Part shown: in pieces, positions 7,739 through 17,451 of the stretch
Position numbering within the stretch: position 1 is the first letter of the stretch
Layout of the letters: each line of letters starts with the position of its first letter
Assembly: GCF_000293885.2 (NCBI RefSeq)
Contig: NZ_CP010945.1
Coordinates: 2,686,001 to 2,750,000, forward strand
Source of the DNA: Pseudomonas fluorescens NCIMB 11764
GTDB lineage: Bacteria; Pseudomonadota; Gammaproteobacteria; Pseudomonadales; Pseudomonadaceae
Direction: 5' to 3'
DNA length: 64,000 bases
Notes under the pieces: model-generated
What the model saw: only the letters and a program-made list of their open reading frames with translations
What the model was told of the DNA's origin: nothing
Databases searched by the model: none
Program-made: the position numbers and the translations under genes

Positions 7739-8647
7739 ATGCTGCAAAAAAGCCTGATCCGCCGCCTCGACCTCATCACCCTCCAGCTATTCGTCGCCGT
7801 CCACGAAGAAGGCACGCTGACCCGTGCCGCGACCCGCGAGGCCATCGCGGTGTCGGCGGCGAGCAAGCGGTTGATGGAGTTGGAGGAGGCGCTGGGCATT
7901 AGCCTGTTCGTGCGTCAGGCCAAGGGCATGACCCTGACGCCGGCCGGCGAAACCCTGTTGCACCATGCTCGGCAGATGCTGTTCAACGTCGAGAAAATGG
8001 GCTTTGAACTGGGTGAACACAGCCATGGCATTCGTGGTTATGTGCGGATGCTCGCCAACCTGTCGGCGATCATTCAGTTTCTGCCGGAAGACCTGCGGGG
8101 CTTTTCCGAACGACATCCGCAGGTCAAGACCGATCTCGAAGAGCGTCCCAGCGGCGGTGTGATTCAAGGCGTGCTGGATGGCGTGGCGGACCTAGGGATC
8201 TGTTCCAGCGACAGCGATGTGAAAGGCCTGCACAGCGTGCTGTATCGCCAGGACAAACTGGTGGTGCTGATGCTGCCGGATCATCCATTGGCCAGCCGTT
8301 CCAGCCTGGCGTTCGCCGATACGCTGGGCAGCGATTACGTCGGCCTGCATTCCGCCAGTTCCATCAACATGCGCACCCACGCCGCCGCGCGTGAGGCGGG
8401 CAAGGTGTTGCGATTGCGGATTCATGTGCCGGGGTTCGATGCGATGTGCCGGATGGTCCAGGCCAACATGGGCATCGGGATTTTGCCGCAGAAGGCTTAC
8501 GAATTGTTTGGCCGGGCGCTGGGGTTGCGTGCGGTGCCGTTGACCGATGACTGGTCGGATCGGGCGTTGATTCTGGTCGTGCGCGATGAAGCGGCGTTGT
8601 CGCCGGTGAGCAGGATGTTGTTTGAGCAGTTGCGGGGGCAGGTCTGA
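7739..8647 (+). CDS. LysR-family transcriptional regulator
   Basis: A 302-residue LysR regulator. The N-terminal winged HTH (LDLITLQLFVAVHEEGTLTRAATREAIAVSAASKRLMELEEALG) occupies about residues 9-60, and the effector-binding domain fills the rest. The start at 7739 gives the usual short N-tail. An ATG 13 codons earlier (7700) has a better ribosome site (AAGGA) and is an alternative. It lies 235 bp upstream of the CoA-transferase/lyase/MFS operon on the same strand and is the likely regulator of that operon or of the dehydrogenase before it; neither is proven. Confidence 0.85.
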   Translation: MLQKSLIRRLDLITLQLFVAVHEEGTLTRAATREAIAVSAASKRLMELEEALGISLFVRQAKGMTLTPAGETLLHHARQMLFNVEKMGFELGEHSHGIRGYVRMLANLSAIIQFLPEDLRGFSERHPQVKTDLEERPSGGVIQGVLDGVADLGICSSDSDVKGLHSVLYRQDKLVVLMLPDHPLASRSSLAFADTLGSDYVGLHSASSINMRTHAAAREAGKVLRLRIHVPGFDAMCRMVQANMGIGILPQKAYELFGRALGLRAVPLTDDWSDRALILVVRDEAALSPVSRMLFEQLRGQV

Positions 8648-8671
8648 GATTTTCATTGCCGGGGCCGGCCT

Positions 8672-8748
8672 CATCGCGGGCAAGCCCGCTCCTACAGAGG
8701 ATTGGTGAACGCCGCAGATCACTGTGGGAGCTGGCCTGCCAGCGATGA
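8672..8748. repeat. Pair of REP sequences
   Basis: Two REPs, ATCGCGGGCAAGCCCGCTCC at the left and TGTGGGAGCTGGCCTGCC at the right, between the LysR gene and the CoA-transferase gene. The right copy is a useful intact reference for the REP broken by the IS near 1709. Confidence 0.8.
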
Positions 8749-8882
8749 CCGACCTGAGGTCGCGGTAATCTCCCCGAGCGTTCGCGTTTCACGAACGCCC
8801 GTTGCCAACAGAAGGTTGGATTCCAGTCCCCTCGCTCCTCTAGCCTTGGCGCATATTCCAAGAACAACAGAGGTACCCCGCG

Positions 8883-10076
8883 ATGACTGCCCCCCTGAGT
8901 GCAATCAAGGTGATCGAAATCGGCACGCTGATCGCCGCGCCGTTCGCCGCGCGCATGCTCGCCGAGTTCGGCGCCGAGGTGATCAAGATCGAAGCCATGG
9001 GCCAGGGCGATCCCCTGCGCAAATGGCGCAAGCTGCACGAAGGCACCTCGTTGTGGTGGTACCTGCAATCGCGCAACAAGAAGTCCCTGGCGCTGAATCT
9101 GAAATCCCCCGAAGGCATTGAACTGGTCAAGCAACTGGCGACCAGCGCCGACGTGCTGATCGAAAACCTGCGCCCTGGCGCTCTCGAGAAACTCGGTTTG
9201 GGCTGGGACGTGTTGCACGCCTTGAATCCCAACCTGACTCTGGTGCGCATTTCCGGCTACGGCCAGACCGGTCCGTACCGCGACCGTCCAGGATTCGGCG
9301 CCATCGGCGAGGCCATGGGCGGGATTCGCTACACCACCGGCACCCCCGGTTCACCACCGGCGCGGGTCGGTGTCAGCCTTGGCGATTCACTGGCGTCGCT
9401 GCACGCGGTGATCGGTGCCTTGATGTCGCTGCTGCGGGTCAAGACCGGGCAGGGCGGCGGGCAAGTGGTCGATGTGTCGCTGGCCGAAAGCGTGTTCAAC
9501 GTCATGGAAAGCCTGGTGCCGGAATACGACATGCTCGGTCATGTGCGTGAGCGCAGTGGCGGGGCATTGCCCGGCATCGCGCCGTCCAACACCTACCTGA
9601 CGGCCGATGGGGCCTACGTGGTGATCGCCGGCAACAGCGATCCGATCTACAAGCGCTTGATGGAAGTCGTCGGTCGCCGCGATCTGGCCGACGCGCCGGA
9701 GTTTGCCCACAACGATGGTCGCGCAGCCAAGAGCAATGTGCTGGATGCTGCCATCACTCACTGGACCAGCAGCCTGCCGATCGACGAAGTCCTGTCGGCG
9801 CTGGAAGCCGCTGAAGTACCGGCCGGACGCATCTATTCGGTGGCTGACATCGTCGCTGATCCGCACTATCAGGCGCGGGACATGCTGCTCAACGCCGACC
9901 TGCCTGGCGGCGCGACAGTGACGATGCCGGGCATCGTGCCCAAACTCTCCGAAACCCCCGGTGGCGTGAACTGGTCGGGGCCGAGCCTGGGCCAGCACAC
10001 CGACGGGATTCTCGCGGGGTTGGGCCTGACGGACGCAGACATCGAACGCCTGAAAACTGAAGGGGTGGTGCAATGA
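8883..10076 (+). CDS. CaiB/BaiF CoA-transferase family protein (class III)
   Basis: A 397-residue class III CoA-transferase. It opens with LSAIKVIEIGTLIAAPFAARMLAEFGAEVIKIE, the standard N-terminus, and has NKKSLALNLKSPEG, VLIENLRPGALEKLG and the catalytic-region Asp in GGGQVVDVSLAES. It moves CoA between carboxylic acids. It overlaps the HMG-CoA-lyase-like gene by 4 bp (ATGA), so the two are translationally coupled. Together they suggest activation of a 3-hydroxy-3-methyl dicarboxylate, then C-C cleavage. The substrate is inference. Confidence 0.9.
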   Translation: MTAPLSAIKVIEIGTLIAAPFAARMLAEFGAEVIKIEAMGQGDPLRKWRKLHEGTSLWWYLQSRNKKSLALNLKSPEGIELVKQLATSADVLIENLRPGALEKLGLGWDVLHALNPNLTLVRISGYGQTGPYRDRPGFGAIGEAMGGIRYTTGTPGSPPARVGVSLGDSLASLHAVIGALMSLLRVKTGQGGGQVVDVSLAESVFNVMESLVPEYDMLGHVRERSGGALPGIAPSNTYLTADGAYVVIAGNSDPIYKRLMEVVGRRDLADAPEFAHNDGRAAKSNVLDAAITHWTSSLPIDEVLSALEAAEVPAGRIYSVADIVADPHYQARDMLLNADLPGGATVTMPGIVPKLSETPGGVNWSGPSLGQHTDGILAGLGLTDADIERLKTEGVVQ

Positions 10077-10999
10077 TCACTGATTTTTCCGAGACCCTGA
10101 TCGTTCAGGAAGTCTCCCCCCGCGACGGCCTGCAGATCGAGCCGACGTGGGTTGAAACGGTCGACAAGATTGCCCTGATCGATCAGCTGTCGCTGGCCGG
10201 ATTCAGCCGCATCGAAGCCGGCTCGTTCGTGTCGCCCAAGGCCATTCCGGCGCTACGCGACGGCGAGCTGGTGTTCAAGGGCATCACCCGTCAACCGGGA
10301 GTGATTTACGTCGCGTTGATCCCCAACCTCAAAGGTGCGCAACGGGCGCTGGCGACAAGGGCCGATGAGCTGAACCTGGTGATGTCCGCCAGCCAGACCC
10401 ACAACCTGGCGAACATGCGCATGCGGTGCGAAGCCTCATTGGCCGCGTTCGGCGAGATCGTGCACTACGTGGGTGACACTCAGGTGCGACTGAACGGCAG
10501 CATCGCCACCACGTTCGGTTGCCCGTTCGAAGGCAGGATCGATGAGGACCGTGTACTGCAAATCGTCGAGGCCTATCAGGAACTCGGCATTCAGGGCATC
10601 ACCCTGGCCGACACCACCGGCATGGCCAATCCGCGTCAGGTCGACCGACTGGTGCGCCGGGTCTTGCAGCGGGTTTCGCCAGCGGACCTGACCCTGCATT
10701 TCCACAACACCCGCGGCCTCGGTTTGTGCAACGTGCTGGCCGCTTACGAGGCCGGCGCCCGACGCTTTGACGCAGCCCTCGGCGGCCTCGGCGGGTGCCC
10801 GTTTGCACCGGGTGCCTCGGGCAATATCTGCACCGAAGACCTGGTGAACCTGTGCGATGAAATCGGCATTCACACCGGCATCGACCTGCCGCTGTTGTTG
10901 AGGTTGTCGCAAGGATTACCCGCGCTGTTGGGGCACGAAGTGCCAGGCCAGTTGGCCAAGGCCGGACGCAATTGCGACTTGCACCCAACCCCTTTCTGA
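10073..10999 (+). CDS. Hydroxymethylglutaryl-CoA lyase family protein
   Basis: A 308-residue DRE-TIM metallolyase of the HMG-CoA lyase type. EVSPRDGLQIEP at residues 13-24 carries the metal/substrate residues (Arg-Asp), THNLANMRM lies mid-barrel, LHFHNTRGLGLCNVLAA gives the metal His pair, and GGLGGCPFAPGASGNICTEDLV holds the conserved Cys near the C-terminus. It cleaves 3-hydroxy-3-methylglutaryl-CoA or a close analogue to acetyl-CoA plus a keto acid. Start ATG overlaps the CoA-transferase stop. There is no leucine-degradation operon around it, so a dedicated substrate is likely. Confidence 0.9.
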   Translation: MITDFSETLIVQEVSPRDGLQIEPTWVETVDKIALIDQLSLAGFSRIEAGSFVSPKAIPALRDGELVFKGITRQPGVIYVALIPNLKGAQRALATRADELNLVMSASQTHNLANMRMRCEASLAAFGEIVHYVGDTQVRLNGSIATTFGCPFEGRIDEDRVLQIVEAYQELGIQGITLADTTGMANPRQVDRLVRRVLQRVSPADLTLHFHNTRGLGLCNVLAAYEAGARRFDAALGGLGGCPFAPGASGNICTEDLVNLCDEIGIHTGIDLPLLLRLSQGLPALLGHEVPGQLAKAGRNCDLHPTPF

Positions 11000-11088
11000 C
11001 ACACCGAACAACGCCCACAGAAGCTACATCTCAACCAGACAACAAAAACAATCGGACACCCAAGGGCAGTCCGCCTGGAGAAAGCACC

Positions 11089-12420
11089 ATGAGCCTCAAT
11101 GTACTGGAGGCGGGCGCGAGCCCGTCCGTTAGCAACGACGAAGAAAAAGCCCTGGTCAGCAAAGTCGCCTGGCGCCTGATGCCGCTGATCATGGTCTGCT
11201 ACCTGTTCGCGTTTTTCGACCGCATCAACATCAGCTTCGCCAAGTTCCAGTTGCAGACTGACCTGAGCCTGAGCGACACCGCTTACGGCCTCGGCGCCGG
11301 GCTGTTCGTGGTCGGTTACGTGATCTTCGAAGTGCCGAGCAACATGATGCTGTACAAAGTCGGCGCCCGCCGCTGGATCGCGCGGATCATGATGTCCTGG
11401 GGACTCGCGACGGCGGCGATGGTCTTCGTCAACAGCGAATGGCAGTTTTACGCGCTGCGCTTCGTGATCGGTGCGATGGAGGCCGGTTTTGCGCCGGGCG
11501 TGCTGTATTACCTGACGCTGTGGTTCCCGCAGCACTATCGCGGACGCATCACCTCGATGCTGTTCCTGTCATCGGCGTTTGCCGGGCTGGTCGGCGCACC
11601 GTTCTCCGGGCTGGTGCTGCAACACCTCGACGGCGTCCTCGACATGCGCGGCTGGCATTGGCTGTTTCTGCTCGGCGGCGTGCCCTGCATCGGCCTCGGA
11701 TTGCTGGTGCTGACCCTGCTCAAGGACCGCATTGAAGACGCCCACTGGCTGACACCGTCGGAGAAAACCCTGCTGGCCAGCCGCATCGCCCACCATGAAC
11801 CGCACAAGAGCGGCGGCTCGTTGCTCGCGGCGCTGCGGATTCCCGGTTTCCTCACGCTGGGGCTGATCTACTTCCTCATTCAAGTGGCGTCCTACGGCTT
11901 GAATTTCTGGGCGCCGCAACTGATCCGCAGCGCGGGCACCGAGAGCCCAGTGATGATCGGTTTGCTGACGGCGATTCCGTACATCTGCGGGGCAATCAGC
12001 ATGGTGGTGATCGGACGGTTGTCCGACTCGACCGGCGAGCGTCGCAAGTTTGTCGCAGGGTTGGTGGCAGCGGGTGCGCTGGGCTTCTTCTGCGCCGGTA
12101 TCTTCGCCAACCACACGACCTTCCTGATCGTCGCACTGGGCTTGCTCGGCGCCGGGATCATCGCCTCCATTCCGAGTTTCTGGACCCTGCCGCCGAAACT
12201 GCTGGCCGGTGCCGGCGCGGGGGCTGCGGGCGGGATCGCGGTGATCAACACCCTCGGCCAATTCGGCGGCATCGTCAGCCCTGTCATGGTCGGACGGATC
12301 AAGGACCTGACCGGCAGCACCACACCGGCGCTGTATGTCATCGGGGTCTGCGCGCTGATCGCTGTTGCCCTGCTGCTGTGGGGGTTGCCGCAGAAACTGC
12401 GCACGCTCGACAAGTTTTGA
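11089..12420 (+). CDS. MFS transporter (anion:cation symporter type)
   Basis: A 443-residue inner-membrane carrier with about 12 hydrophobic segments. It begins with a soluble stretch, then RLMPLIMVCYLFAFFDRINI, the signature start of the phthalate/tartrate/galactonate-like ACS family. The start at 11089 follows TGGAG; the longer frame from 10972 overlaps the lyase and lacks support. It is third in the operon after the CoA-transferase and lyase, so it probably imports their carboxylate substrate. Confidence 0.9.
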   Translation: MSLNVLEAGASPSVSNDEEKALVSKVAWRLMPLIMVCYLFAFFDRINISFAKFQLQTDLSLSDTAYGLGAGLFVVGYVIFEVPSNMMLYKVGARRWIARIMMSWGLATAAMVFVNSEWQFYALRFVIGAMEAGFAPGVLYYLTLWFPQHYRGRITSMLFLSSAFAGLVGAPFSGLVLQHLDGVLDMRGWHWLFLLGGVPCIGLGLLVLTLLKDRIEDAHWLTPSEKTLLASRIAHHEPHKSGGSLLAALRIPGFLTLGLIYFLIQVASYGLNFWAPQLIRSAGTESPVMIGLLTAIPYICGAISMVVIGRLSDSTGERRKFVAGLVAAGALGFFCAGIFANHTTFLIVALGLLGAGIIASIPSFWTLPPKLLAGAGAGAAGGIAVINTLGQFGGIVSPVMVGRIKDLTGSTTPALYVIGVCALIAVALLLWGLPQKLRTLDKF

Positions 12421-12494
12421 AAGATTGCAGCCTTCGGCAGCGCCTACAGGGACCACGCATCCCCGCAGGATCTACCGAAGGCTGCGATCTTTTG
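12420..12494. terminator. Inverted repeat between convergent genes
   Basis: GATTGCAGCCTTCGGCAG at the left pairs with CTACCGAAGGCTGCGATC at the right, followed by TTTT. It sits between the convergent MFS and YdcZ-type genes and probably terminates both. The sequence also resembles a second, common Pseudomonas intergenic repeat family. Confidence 0.7.
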
Positions 12495-12498
12495 ATTT

Positions 12499-12987
12499 TC
12501 AAGACGTCGCAATCACCGCTTTGGCGGGTGAATCACTGAACTGAATCAGCGCAACACCACCGATCAACAAAGCCGCCCCCAACACCCGCGGCACCGTCAT
12601 CTGCCGCTCCACCAACCCAAACCATCCAAAGTGATCCAGCACCAACGAGGCTACCACTTGCCCCGCCAGCGCCAAGGCAATAAACCCCGACGCTCCCAGC
12701 TTGGGCAGCAACATCAGCGCGAGTGAAATAAAACACACCCCCAACGCACCGCCTGCCCACATCCACAAGGGGGCCCGAGTGATGAAATCCAGTGACGGCA
12801 GCGGCAAGCGCAGCGCCAACATGATCGGCAACAGCACCGCAATACTCACCACCAGCGACGCAAAAGTCGCCCACAGCGGATGACCCAACCCACGTGTAAG
12901 GTTGGCGTTGATCGCACTCTGAAAAGGCACCACCGCTCCGGCAATCACTGCCAACAGCAACAAACCGGCCCAATGCAACGTACTCAT
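12499..12987 (-). CDS. DMT-superfamily YdcZ-type transporter (DUF606)
   Basis: A 162-residue membrane protein with five hydrophobic segments and the motif AGAVVPFQSAINANLTRGLGHPLWATFASLVVS, typical of the YdcZ/DUF606 half-size DMT family. I chose the ATG at 12987 because GGAG is 7 bp upstream; the ATG at 12993 is too close. It is divergent from a LysR gene 77 bp away, which is its likely regulator. Substrate unknown. Confidence 0.85.
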   Translation of the reverse strand: MSTLHWAGLLLLAVIAGAVVPFQSAINANLTRGLGHPLWATFASLVVSIAVLLPIMLALRLPLPSLDFITRAPLWMWAGGALGVCFISLALMLLPKLGASGFIALALAGQVVASLVLDHFGWFGLVERQMTVPRVLGAALLIGGVALIQFSDSPAKAVIATS

Positions 12988-13064
12988 GATCATTCTCCAA
13001 CAGGTTTTGCTGGACTCTAGAGTATTCGTCGCGCAGATTTAAATTCCAAATCGCTATCCAGAAC

Positions 13065-13970
13065 ATGCATCGGATGAATGATCTTCGGCGTATTGATCTT
13101 AACCTGTTGGTGATTCTCGACGCCTTGCTCAGCGAGCAACATGTCACTCGTGCGGCTGAGCGTTTGCACCTCAGTCAGCCGGCGGTCAGTCATGCGCTGG
13201 CGCGGTTGCGACATGTGCTTGGCGATCCATTGCTGGTCAGGGCAGGAGCTGGTCTGGTACCCACCCCACGCGCCCTCGAACTGATCGCACCGCTTGCGGA
13301 AGCCCTGGCCCAGGTGCAATCGCTGCTGGCGCCCAATGCCTTCGATCCGGCCACGGCCAAGCGCACGTTTCGCCTGGCGATGTCCGACTACGGCGCCGCC
13401 ATCGTCCTGCCGGGCCTGATCCGCACGTTACGCCGGGAAGCACCGGGCATCGACCTGCAAATCAGCCACGCCAGCCGCGAAGGCATGCTCGACGCAGTGC
13501 TCAACGGCGACATTGACGTGGCCGCGGGCGTCTTTCCAGAGCTGCCGAACGAGTTGCGCAGCACTCCTTTGTTCGAAGAACATTACGCCTGCCTCGTGGA
13601 CCGCAACAGCCTGCCCGCCGATGGCGTGCTCGACTTGCCAACCTACCTGTCGCGCCCGCATGTCTTGTTGGAAATGCGCGGCAGCGGCACTCCGGAGATC
13701 GAACGGGCGTTGACCGCGATACGTGAGCGCCGCCGCGTAGCGATCAGCCTGCCGCACTGGAGCGTGGCGCCGGAGTTCATCAGTGGCACGGACCTGATTC
13801 TCACGGTTGCATCGCGCGCCTTGCGCAATATTGATGAACAGTCGCTGGTCGTTGTTCCGCCGCCGTTTGCTATTCCGTCGTTTACGTTCGTGTTGGCGTG
13901 GCACAAGCGGCGAGGCGGGGATCAGGCGTTGAACTGGTTGAACGGGCGGATTGAGGTTGCCTCACCATGA
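13065..13970 (+). CDS. LysR-family transcriptional regulator
   Basis: A 301-residue LysR regulator of the NodD/PcaQ-like branch: [42 protein letters not shown] is the HTH. The effector domain carries [15 protein letters not shown] and [23 protein letters not shown]. It is divergent from the YdcZ-type exporter. ATG 13074 is an alternative start; neither has a strong ribosome site. fosA starts 47 bp downstream and could be in the same transcript. Confidence 0.85.
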   Translation: MHRMNDLRRIDLNLLVILDALLSEQHVTRAAERLHLSQPAVSHALARLRHVLGDPLLVRAGAGLVPTPRALELIAPLAEALAQVQSLLAPNAFDPATAKRTFRLAMSDYGAAIVLPGLIRTLRREAPGIDLQISHASREGMLDAVLNGDIDVAAGVFPELPNELRSTPLFEEHYACLVDRNSLPADGVLDLPTYLSRPHVLLEMRGSGTPEIERALTAIRERRRVAISLPHWSVAPEFISGTDLILTVASRALRNIDEQSLVVVPPPFAIPSFTFVLAWHKRRGGDQALNWLNGRIEVASP

Positions 13971-14017
13971 CGGTAAAAACTACGTCGTGCCTGAAAAACT
14001 CAAGGGTTACTGAAAAA

Positions 14018-14482
14018 ATGTTATCTGGCCTCAACCACCTGACCCTCGCCGTCACCGACCTGAACCGCAGCGTGGCGTTCTATCACGACCTCCTGCAACT
14101 TCAGCTCGAAGCCACTTGGGATAGCGGCGCCTACCTCTCGCTGCCCGGCCTTTGGCTATGCCTTTCCCTCGACCCCCTGCGCAACGCCGGGCCCGCCGCC
14201 GATTACACCCACTACGCCTTCAACATCAGCACACCCGACTTCCCGCCCTTCGTCGAGCGCCTGCGAGCGGCCAATGTCCGGGAATGGCGCGACAACCGCA
14301 GCGAAGGCGCGTCGTTCTACTTCCTCGACCCGGAGGGTCACAAGCTTGAAGCCCATGTCGGCGATCTGGCCTCACGACTGGCAGCTTGCCGGCAGCGTCC
14401 CTATGCGGGAATGAAGTTCTTTGACGATCAGTCAGTCGATTCGCAAGGACCTGATATAGACTTGCGGCCATTCACCAAATAG
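14018..14482 (+). CDS. fosA: Fosfomycin resistance glutathione transferase FosA
   Basis: A 154-residue VOC-fold metalloenzyme that adds glutathione to fosfomycin with Mn2+ and K+. Metal ligands by alignment with the P. aeruginosa enzyme are His7 (GLNHLTLAV), His65 (ADYTHYAF) and Glu111 ([10 protein letters not shown]). The K+ loop [10 protein letters not shown] and the C-terminal [13 protein letters not shown](K/R)F are also present. Start ATG 14018 gives the family N-terminus MLSGLNHL. FosA genes are a normal part of many Pseudomonas chromosomes, so this is intrinsic, not clearly acquired. Confidence 0.95.
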   Translation: MLSGLNHLTLAVTDLNRSVAFYHDLLQLQLEATWDSGAYLSLPGLWLCLSLDPLRNAGPAADYTHYAFNISTPDFPPFVERLRAANVREWRDNRSEGASFYFLDPEGHKLEAHVGDLASRLAACRQRPYAGMKFFDDQSVDSQGPDIDLRPFTK

Positions 14483-14500
14483 TTCAACAGGATTTCCCCG

Positions 14501-15139
14501 ATGACCCCATCGCTGCTAATGGCCGTTCTCGCCTCGGGCTTCATTTACGGAATCACACCGGGGCCGGGGGTGTTGGCGGTGTTCGGCATCGGCGCGGCGC
14601 GTGGGCGGCGGGCAGGGGCGGGTTTTTTGTGCGGGCATTTGCTCGGGGACGTGATCTGGTGCAGCACTGCGCTGATCGCGATAGTCGGGGCACGGGAAAT
14701 CGGCAGTACGGCGTTTGACGTGCTGGGTGTGCTCAGCGGGTTGTATCTGTTCTGGCTCGGTTTACGCGCGGTACGGGCCAAACGCAGCGGCGCTGAAACG
14801 CCGCAGGGCCCGGCGCGGCAACCGTTCTGGCACGGCATTCTGTTCGGTCTGACCAATCCGAAGGCGTATCCGGTGGCGGTGGCGACCTTTACGGCGTTAC
14901 TGTCCAGCCGTGCGGAGTTGCTGCATTGGTCGATGCTGCCCTGGCTGATCGTTCTGAGCTTCGTCGGTGGTCTGATCGCCTACGCTATCCTCATTGGCAT
15001 CGTTGGTGCGCGGCAGGTGCGCAGCCTGTATCAACGCCATGAACTGGCGATCACCCGCCTGTGCGGGGTGATGTTTATCGGTTTTGCCATCAACGCCCTG
15101 GCGCATGCCTTGCCGGGGCTGATGCCGAACAAGGCTTGA
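14501..15139 (+). CDS. LysE/RhtB family amino-acid exporter
   Basis: A 212-residue inner-membrane protein with about six hydrophobic segments. The family signature YGITPGPGVLAVFGIGAARGRRAG lies near the N-terminus, and GLTNPKAYPVAVATF follows mid-protein. It lies 18 bp after fosA and may be co-transcribed. The exported compound is not readable; homologues export homoserine, threonine or other amino acids. Confidence 0.88.
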   Translation: MTPSLLMAVLASGFIYGITPGPGVLAVFGIGAARGRRAGAGFLCGHLLGDVIWCSTALIAIVGAREIGSTAFDVLGVLSGLYLFWLGLRAVRAKRSGAETPQGPARQPFWHGILFGLTNPKAYPVAVATFTALLSSRAELLHWSMLPWLIVLSFVGGLIAYAILIGIVGARQVRSLYQRHELAITRLCGVMFIGFAINALAHALPGLMPNKA

Positions 15140-15226
15140 AACTGATCGCAGGGACGCGTCAGCGGCTACATCACGGGTCAGGGATGGTTCTTTTTTGTTG
15201 CATTGTTCGGACATGCTCTCTGCACC

Positions 15227-16576
15227 ATGGCATCCAGGAATTCCGCGCCGCTGGCGAGTTACATCGATCTACTGCTGGACGCCGTTTGCGCGGTTGATAA
15301 ACAAGGTCGCTTTGTTTTTGTCAGCGCAGCCTGCGAACGCATTTTCGGTTACACGCCTGAAGAGCTGGTCGGCCTGCCAATGATCGATATGGTGCATCCC
15401 GCCGATCGCCAGCGCACCCTCGACGCTGCGCGGGAAATCATGGGCGGTGACCCCAAACTCAACTTCGAAAACCGCTACTTGCGCAAAGATGGCCGCGTGG
15501 TACACATCCTGTGGTCTGCGCGCTGGTCGGAAGTCGATCAACTGCGCATCGCCGTGGCCCGCGACATCACCGAGCGCAAGCAGGCCGAGTCCCGGCAAGC
15601 GGCGTTGTATGCGATCTCCGAAGCGGCCCACGCGGCAGAAGATTTGCTGGCGTTGTTCAAACGCATCCACTTGATCATCGGTGAATGGCTGCCGGCGCTG
15701 AATTTTTCCGTCGCGCTGTATGACGAGCACTGCGCGCAGCTCAATTTCCCTTACCACGTCGATGACAATGAACAGCAACCCGAGCAGCCCGGAACCGTCA
15801 CCGGACGGCTGTGTGCCGAGGTGATCCGAAGCGGCCAGCCGATTCTGCTGACCCCGGACCAGGACGACGCCCCGGCAGGATTCGAGCTACTGGTCGCCGG
15901 CCAGCACTCGCCCTGCTGGCTGGGCGTGCCGTTGAACTCGCAGAACGGCACCATCGGCGCGCTGATCGTAAAAAGCGTGGCGGGCGGCGAGCGCTACACC
16001 GAGCAAGACAAGGAACTGCTGCAGTTTGTGTGCGCCCAGGTCGCGACTGCCATCGAGCGCAAGCAATTACATGCCCGGCTGCAGCGCATGGCCCAGTACG
16101 ATCAACTGACCCAACTGCCCAATCGCGAGTTGCTCCGTGACCGGCTGAAAGCCTCGCTGACACTGGCCAAGTTGGAGTGCGGGCGCATGGCGCTGCTGTA
16201 CGTCGATCTCGACCGCTTCAAGGAAGTCAACGACACCCACGGCCATGCCGTCGGCGACATGCTGCTGCAAGCGGTCGCCAATCGTCTGAAAGGCTGCGTG
16301 CGGGAAACCGACACCGTAGCGCGCATCGGCGGTGATGAGTTTGTGGTGTTGTTGCACAGCATTCAGGCTGCGGAAGACGCTGACGGCGTTGCCGGAAAAA
16401 TCCGTCAGATCCTGGCTCAGCCGCTGCGGCTGGATGGCCACAACCTGAACATCCAGCCGAGCATCGGCGTTGCGCATTACCCCGAACACGGTTCGGAAGA
16501 AAAGCAATTGTTTCGCCATGCCGACGAGGCCATGTACAGCGCCAAACGCCAGAATCACCTGAAGTACAGGGCTTGA
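15227..16576 (+). CDS. Diguanylate cyclase with PAS and GAF domains
   Basis: About 449 residues. A PAS domain (DLLLDAVCAVDKQGRFVFVSAACERIFGYTPEEL onward, residues ~10-125), a GAF domain (~residues 135-285) and a GGDEF domain (~290-445) with intact active site RIGGDEFVVLLHS. No membrane segment and no EAL domain, so it is a cytosolic c-di-GMP synthase with two sensory inputs. There is no clear RxxD inhibitory site before GGDEF (the residues there are CVRETDTVAR). Start ATG 15227 is chosen; a TTG at 15203 is possible. Monocistronic. Confidence 0.9.
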   Translation: MASRNSAPLASYIDLLLDAVCAVDKQGRFVFVSAACERIFGYTPEELVGLPMIDMVHPADRQRTLDAAREIMGGDPKLNFENRYLRKDGRVVHILWSARWSEVDQLRIAVARDITERKQAESRQAALYAISEAAHAAEDLLALFKRIHLIIGEWLPALNFSVALYDEHCAQLNFPYHVDDNEQQPEQPGTVTGRLCAEVIRSGQPILLTPDQDDAPAGFELLVAGQHSPCWLGVPLNSQNGTIGALIVKSVAGGERYTEQDKELLQFVCAQVATAIERKQLHARLQRMAQYDQLTQLPNRELLRDRLKASLTLAKLECGRMALLYVDLDRFKEVNDTHGHAVGDMLLQAVANRLKGCVRETDTVARIGGDEFVVLLHSIQAAEDADGVAGKIRQILAQPLRLDGHNLNIQPSIGVAHYPEHGSEEKQLFRHADEAMYSAKRQNHLKYRA

Positions 16577-16692
16577 AAATCAGTCACCGTTCGTCGCATC
16601 GATCCCAGTTTTTCTAAACCTTTGCAGTGATCGAAATTCAGATTCTATGCGGGCTCCTGCTCGCCGCGATCATTACCAAGAGGTAGAGAATC

Positions 16693-16851
16693 ATGCCTAA
16701 CTCAAGAAACTCGAACTCGGGAAATTTCGCCAACGATCGAACGAAGGCGTCTGAAGCCGGTCGCAAAGGAGGGAAGACCACCACCACGACTGTCGATAAA
16801 GAGCCTGCGAAACCCGATATGGGCCGCAAAGGCGGCCAGAAATCCAAGTAG
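16693..16851 (+). CDS. KGG-motif small stress protein
   Basis: A 52-residue very hydrophilic protein. It contains two KGG repeats (SEAGRKGGKTTT and MGRKGGQKS), the hallmark of the con-10/YciG-like general stress proteins, thought to be disordered and induced in stationary phase or desiccation. GAGG... upstream (AAGAGGTAGAGAATC) serves as ribosome site. The neighbouring DUF4142 gene is also a stress-type small gene. Confidence 0.85.
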   Translation: MPNSRNSNSGNFANDRTKASEAGRKGGKTTTTTVDKEPAKPDMGRKGGQKSK

Positions 16852-16924
16852 TGGTGAAGGTGGTTTTGATTGAGAGGCGGGAGCGAAAGCTCCCGTTTGA
16901 ATTTATAGAGAGGAGGGCGCGACC

Positions 16925-17428
16925 ATGAGCCGGATGGCCACCCGATTACGCAATGCCAGTATTGCCACGTTACTGGGCCTGTGCGCCAGCACTGCCTTTG
17001 CCCAGTCCCCCGCCGAATTCATCAACGATGCCTCGGCCAAAGGCATGGCCGATATCGAGGCCAGTCGCCTGGCGCACCAGAAGTCCGAGTCCAAAGAGGT
17101 CAAGGATTACACCATCGTCGTCATCAACGACCGCACTACAGCCAACCAGCACCTGGCGAAAATCGCCAAGCAACTGGATCTGCCGGTGGCCCCACGGGAA
17201 GAGGTCGTCGACAAGGCCAAAGCCTTGATGCCGGAAGTTCAGGACGGCGCATCGTTTGATCAGGCGTACGCCGCCAGTCAGGTGAAGACCACGCAGGAAG
17301 CCATCGAGCAATTGCAGCAGACTGCGCAGACCACCGATGTGCCGGAAATCAAAGCCTTCGCCGAAGAGACCCTGCCCAAGCTGCAGAACCATCTGCAAAT
17401 GGCCAGGGCGCTGCAAGCGGGTCGATGA
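16925..17428 (+). CDS. DUF4142 periplasmic protein
   Basis: A 167-residue exported protein. Residues 1-26 form a signal peptide ending ...CASTAFAQ, and the mature part is an all-helical DUF4142 domain (FINDASAKGMADIEASRLA, YTIVVINDRTTANQHLAKIAKQL). Ferritin-like helical bundles of this family are periplasmic and often appear with stress genes; the function is unknown. The ribosome site GAGAGGAGG is strong. A terminator follows 24 bp after the stop. Confidence 0.9.
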   Translation: MSRMATRLRNASIATLLGLCASTAFAQSPAEFINDASAKGMADIEASRLAHQKSESKEVKDYTIVVINDRTTANQHLAKIAKQLDLPVAPREEVVDKAKALMPEVQDGASFDQAYAASQVKTTQEAIEQLQQTAQTTDVPEIKAFAEETLPKLQNHLQMARALQAGR

Positions 17429-17451
17429 CACCACGCTGACGGCGTTTAAAA

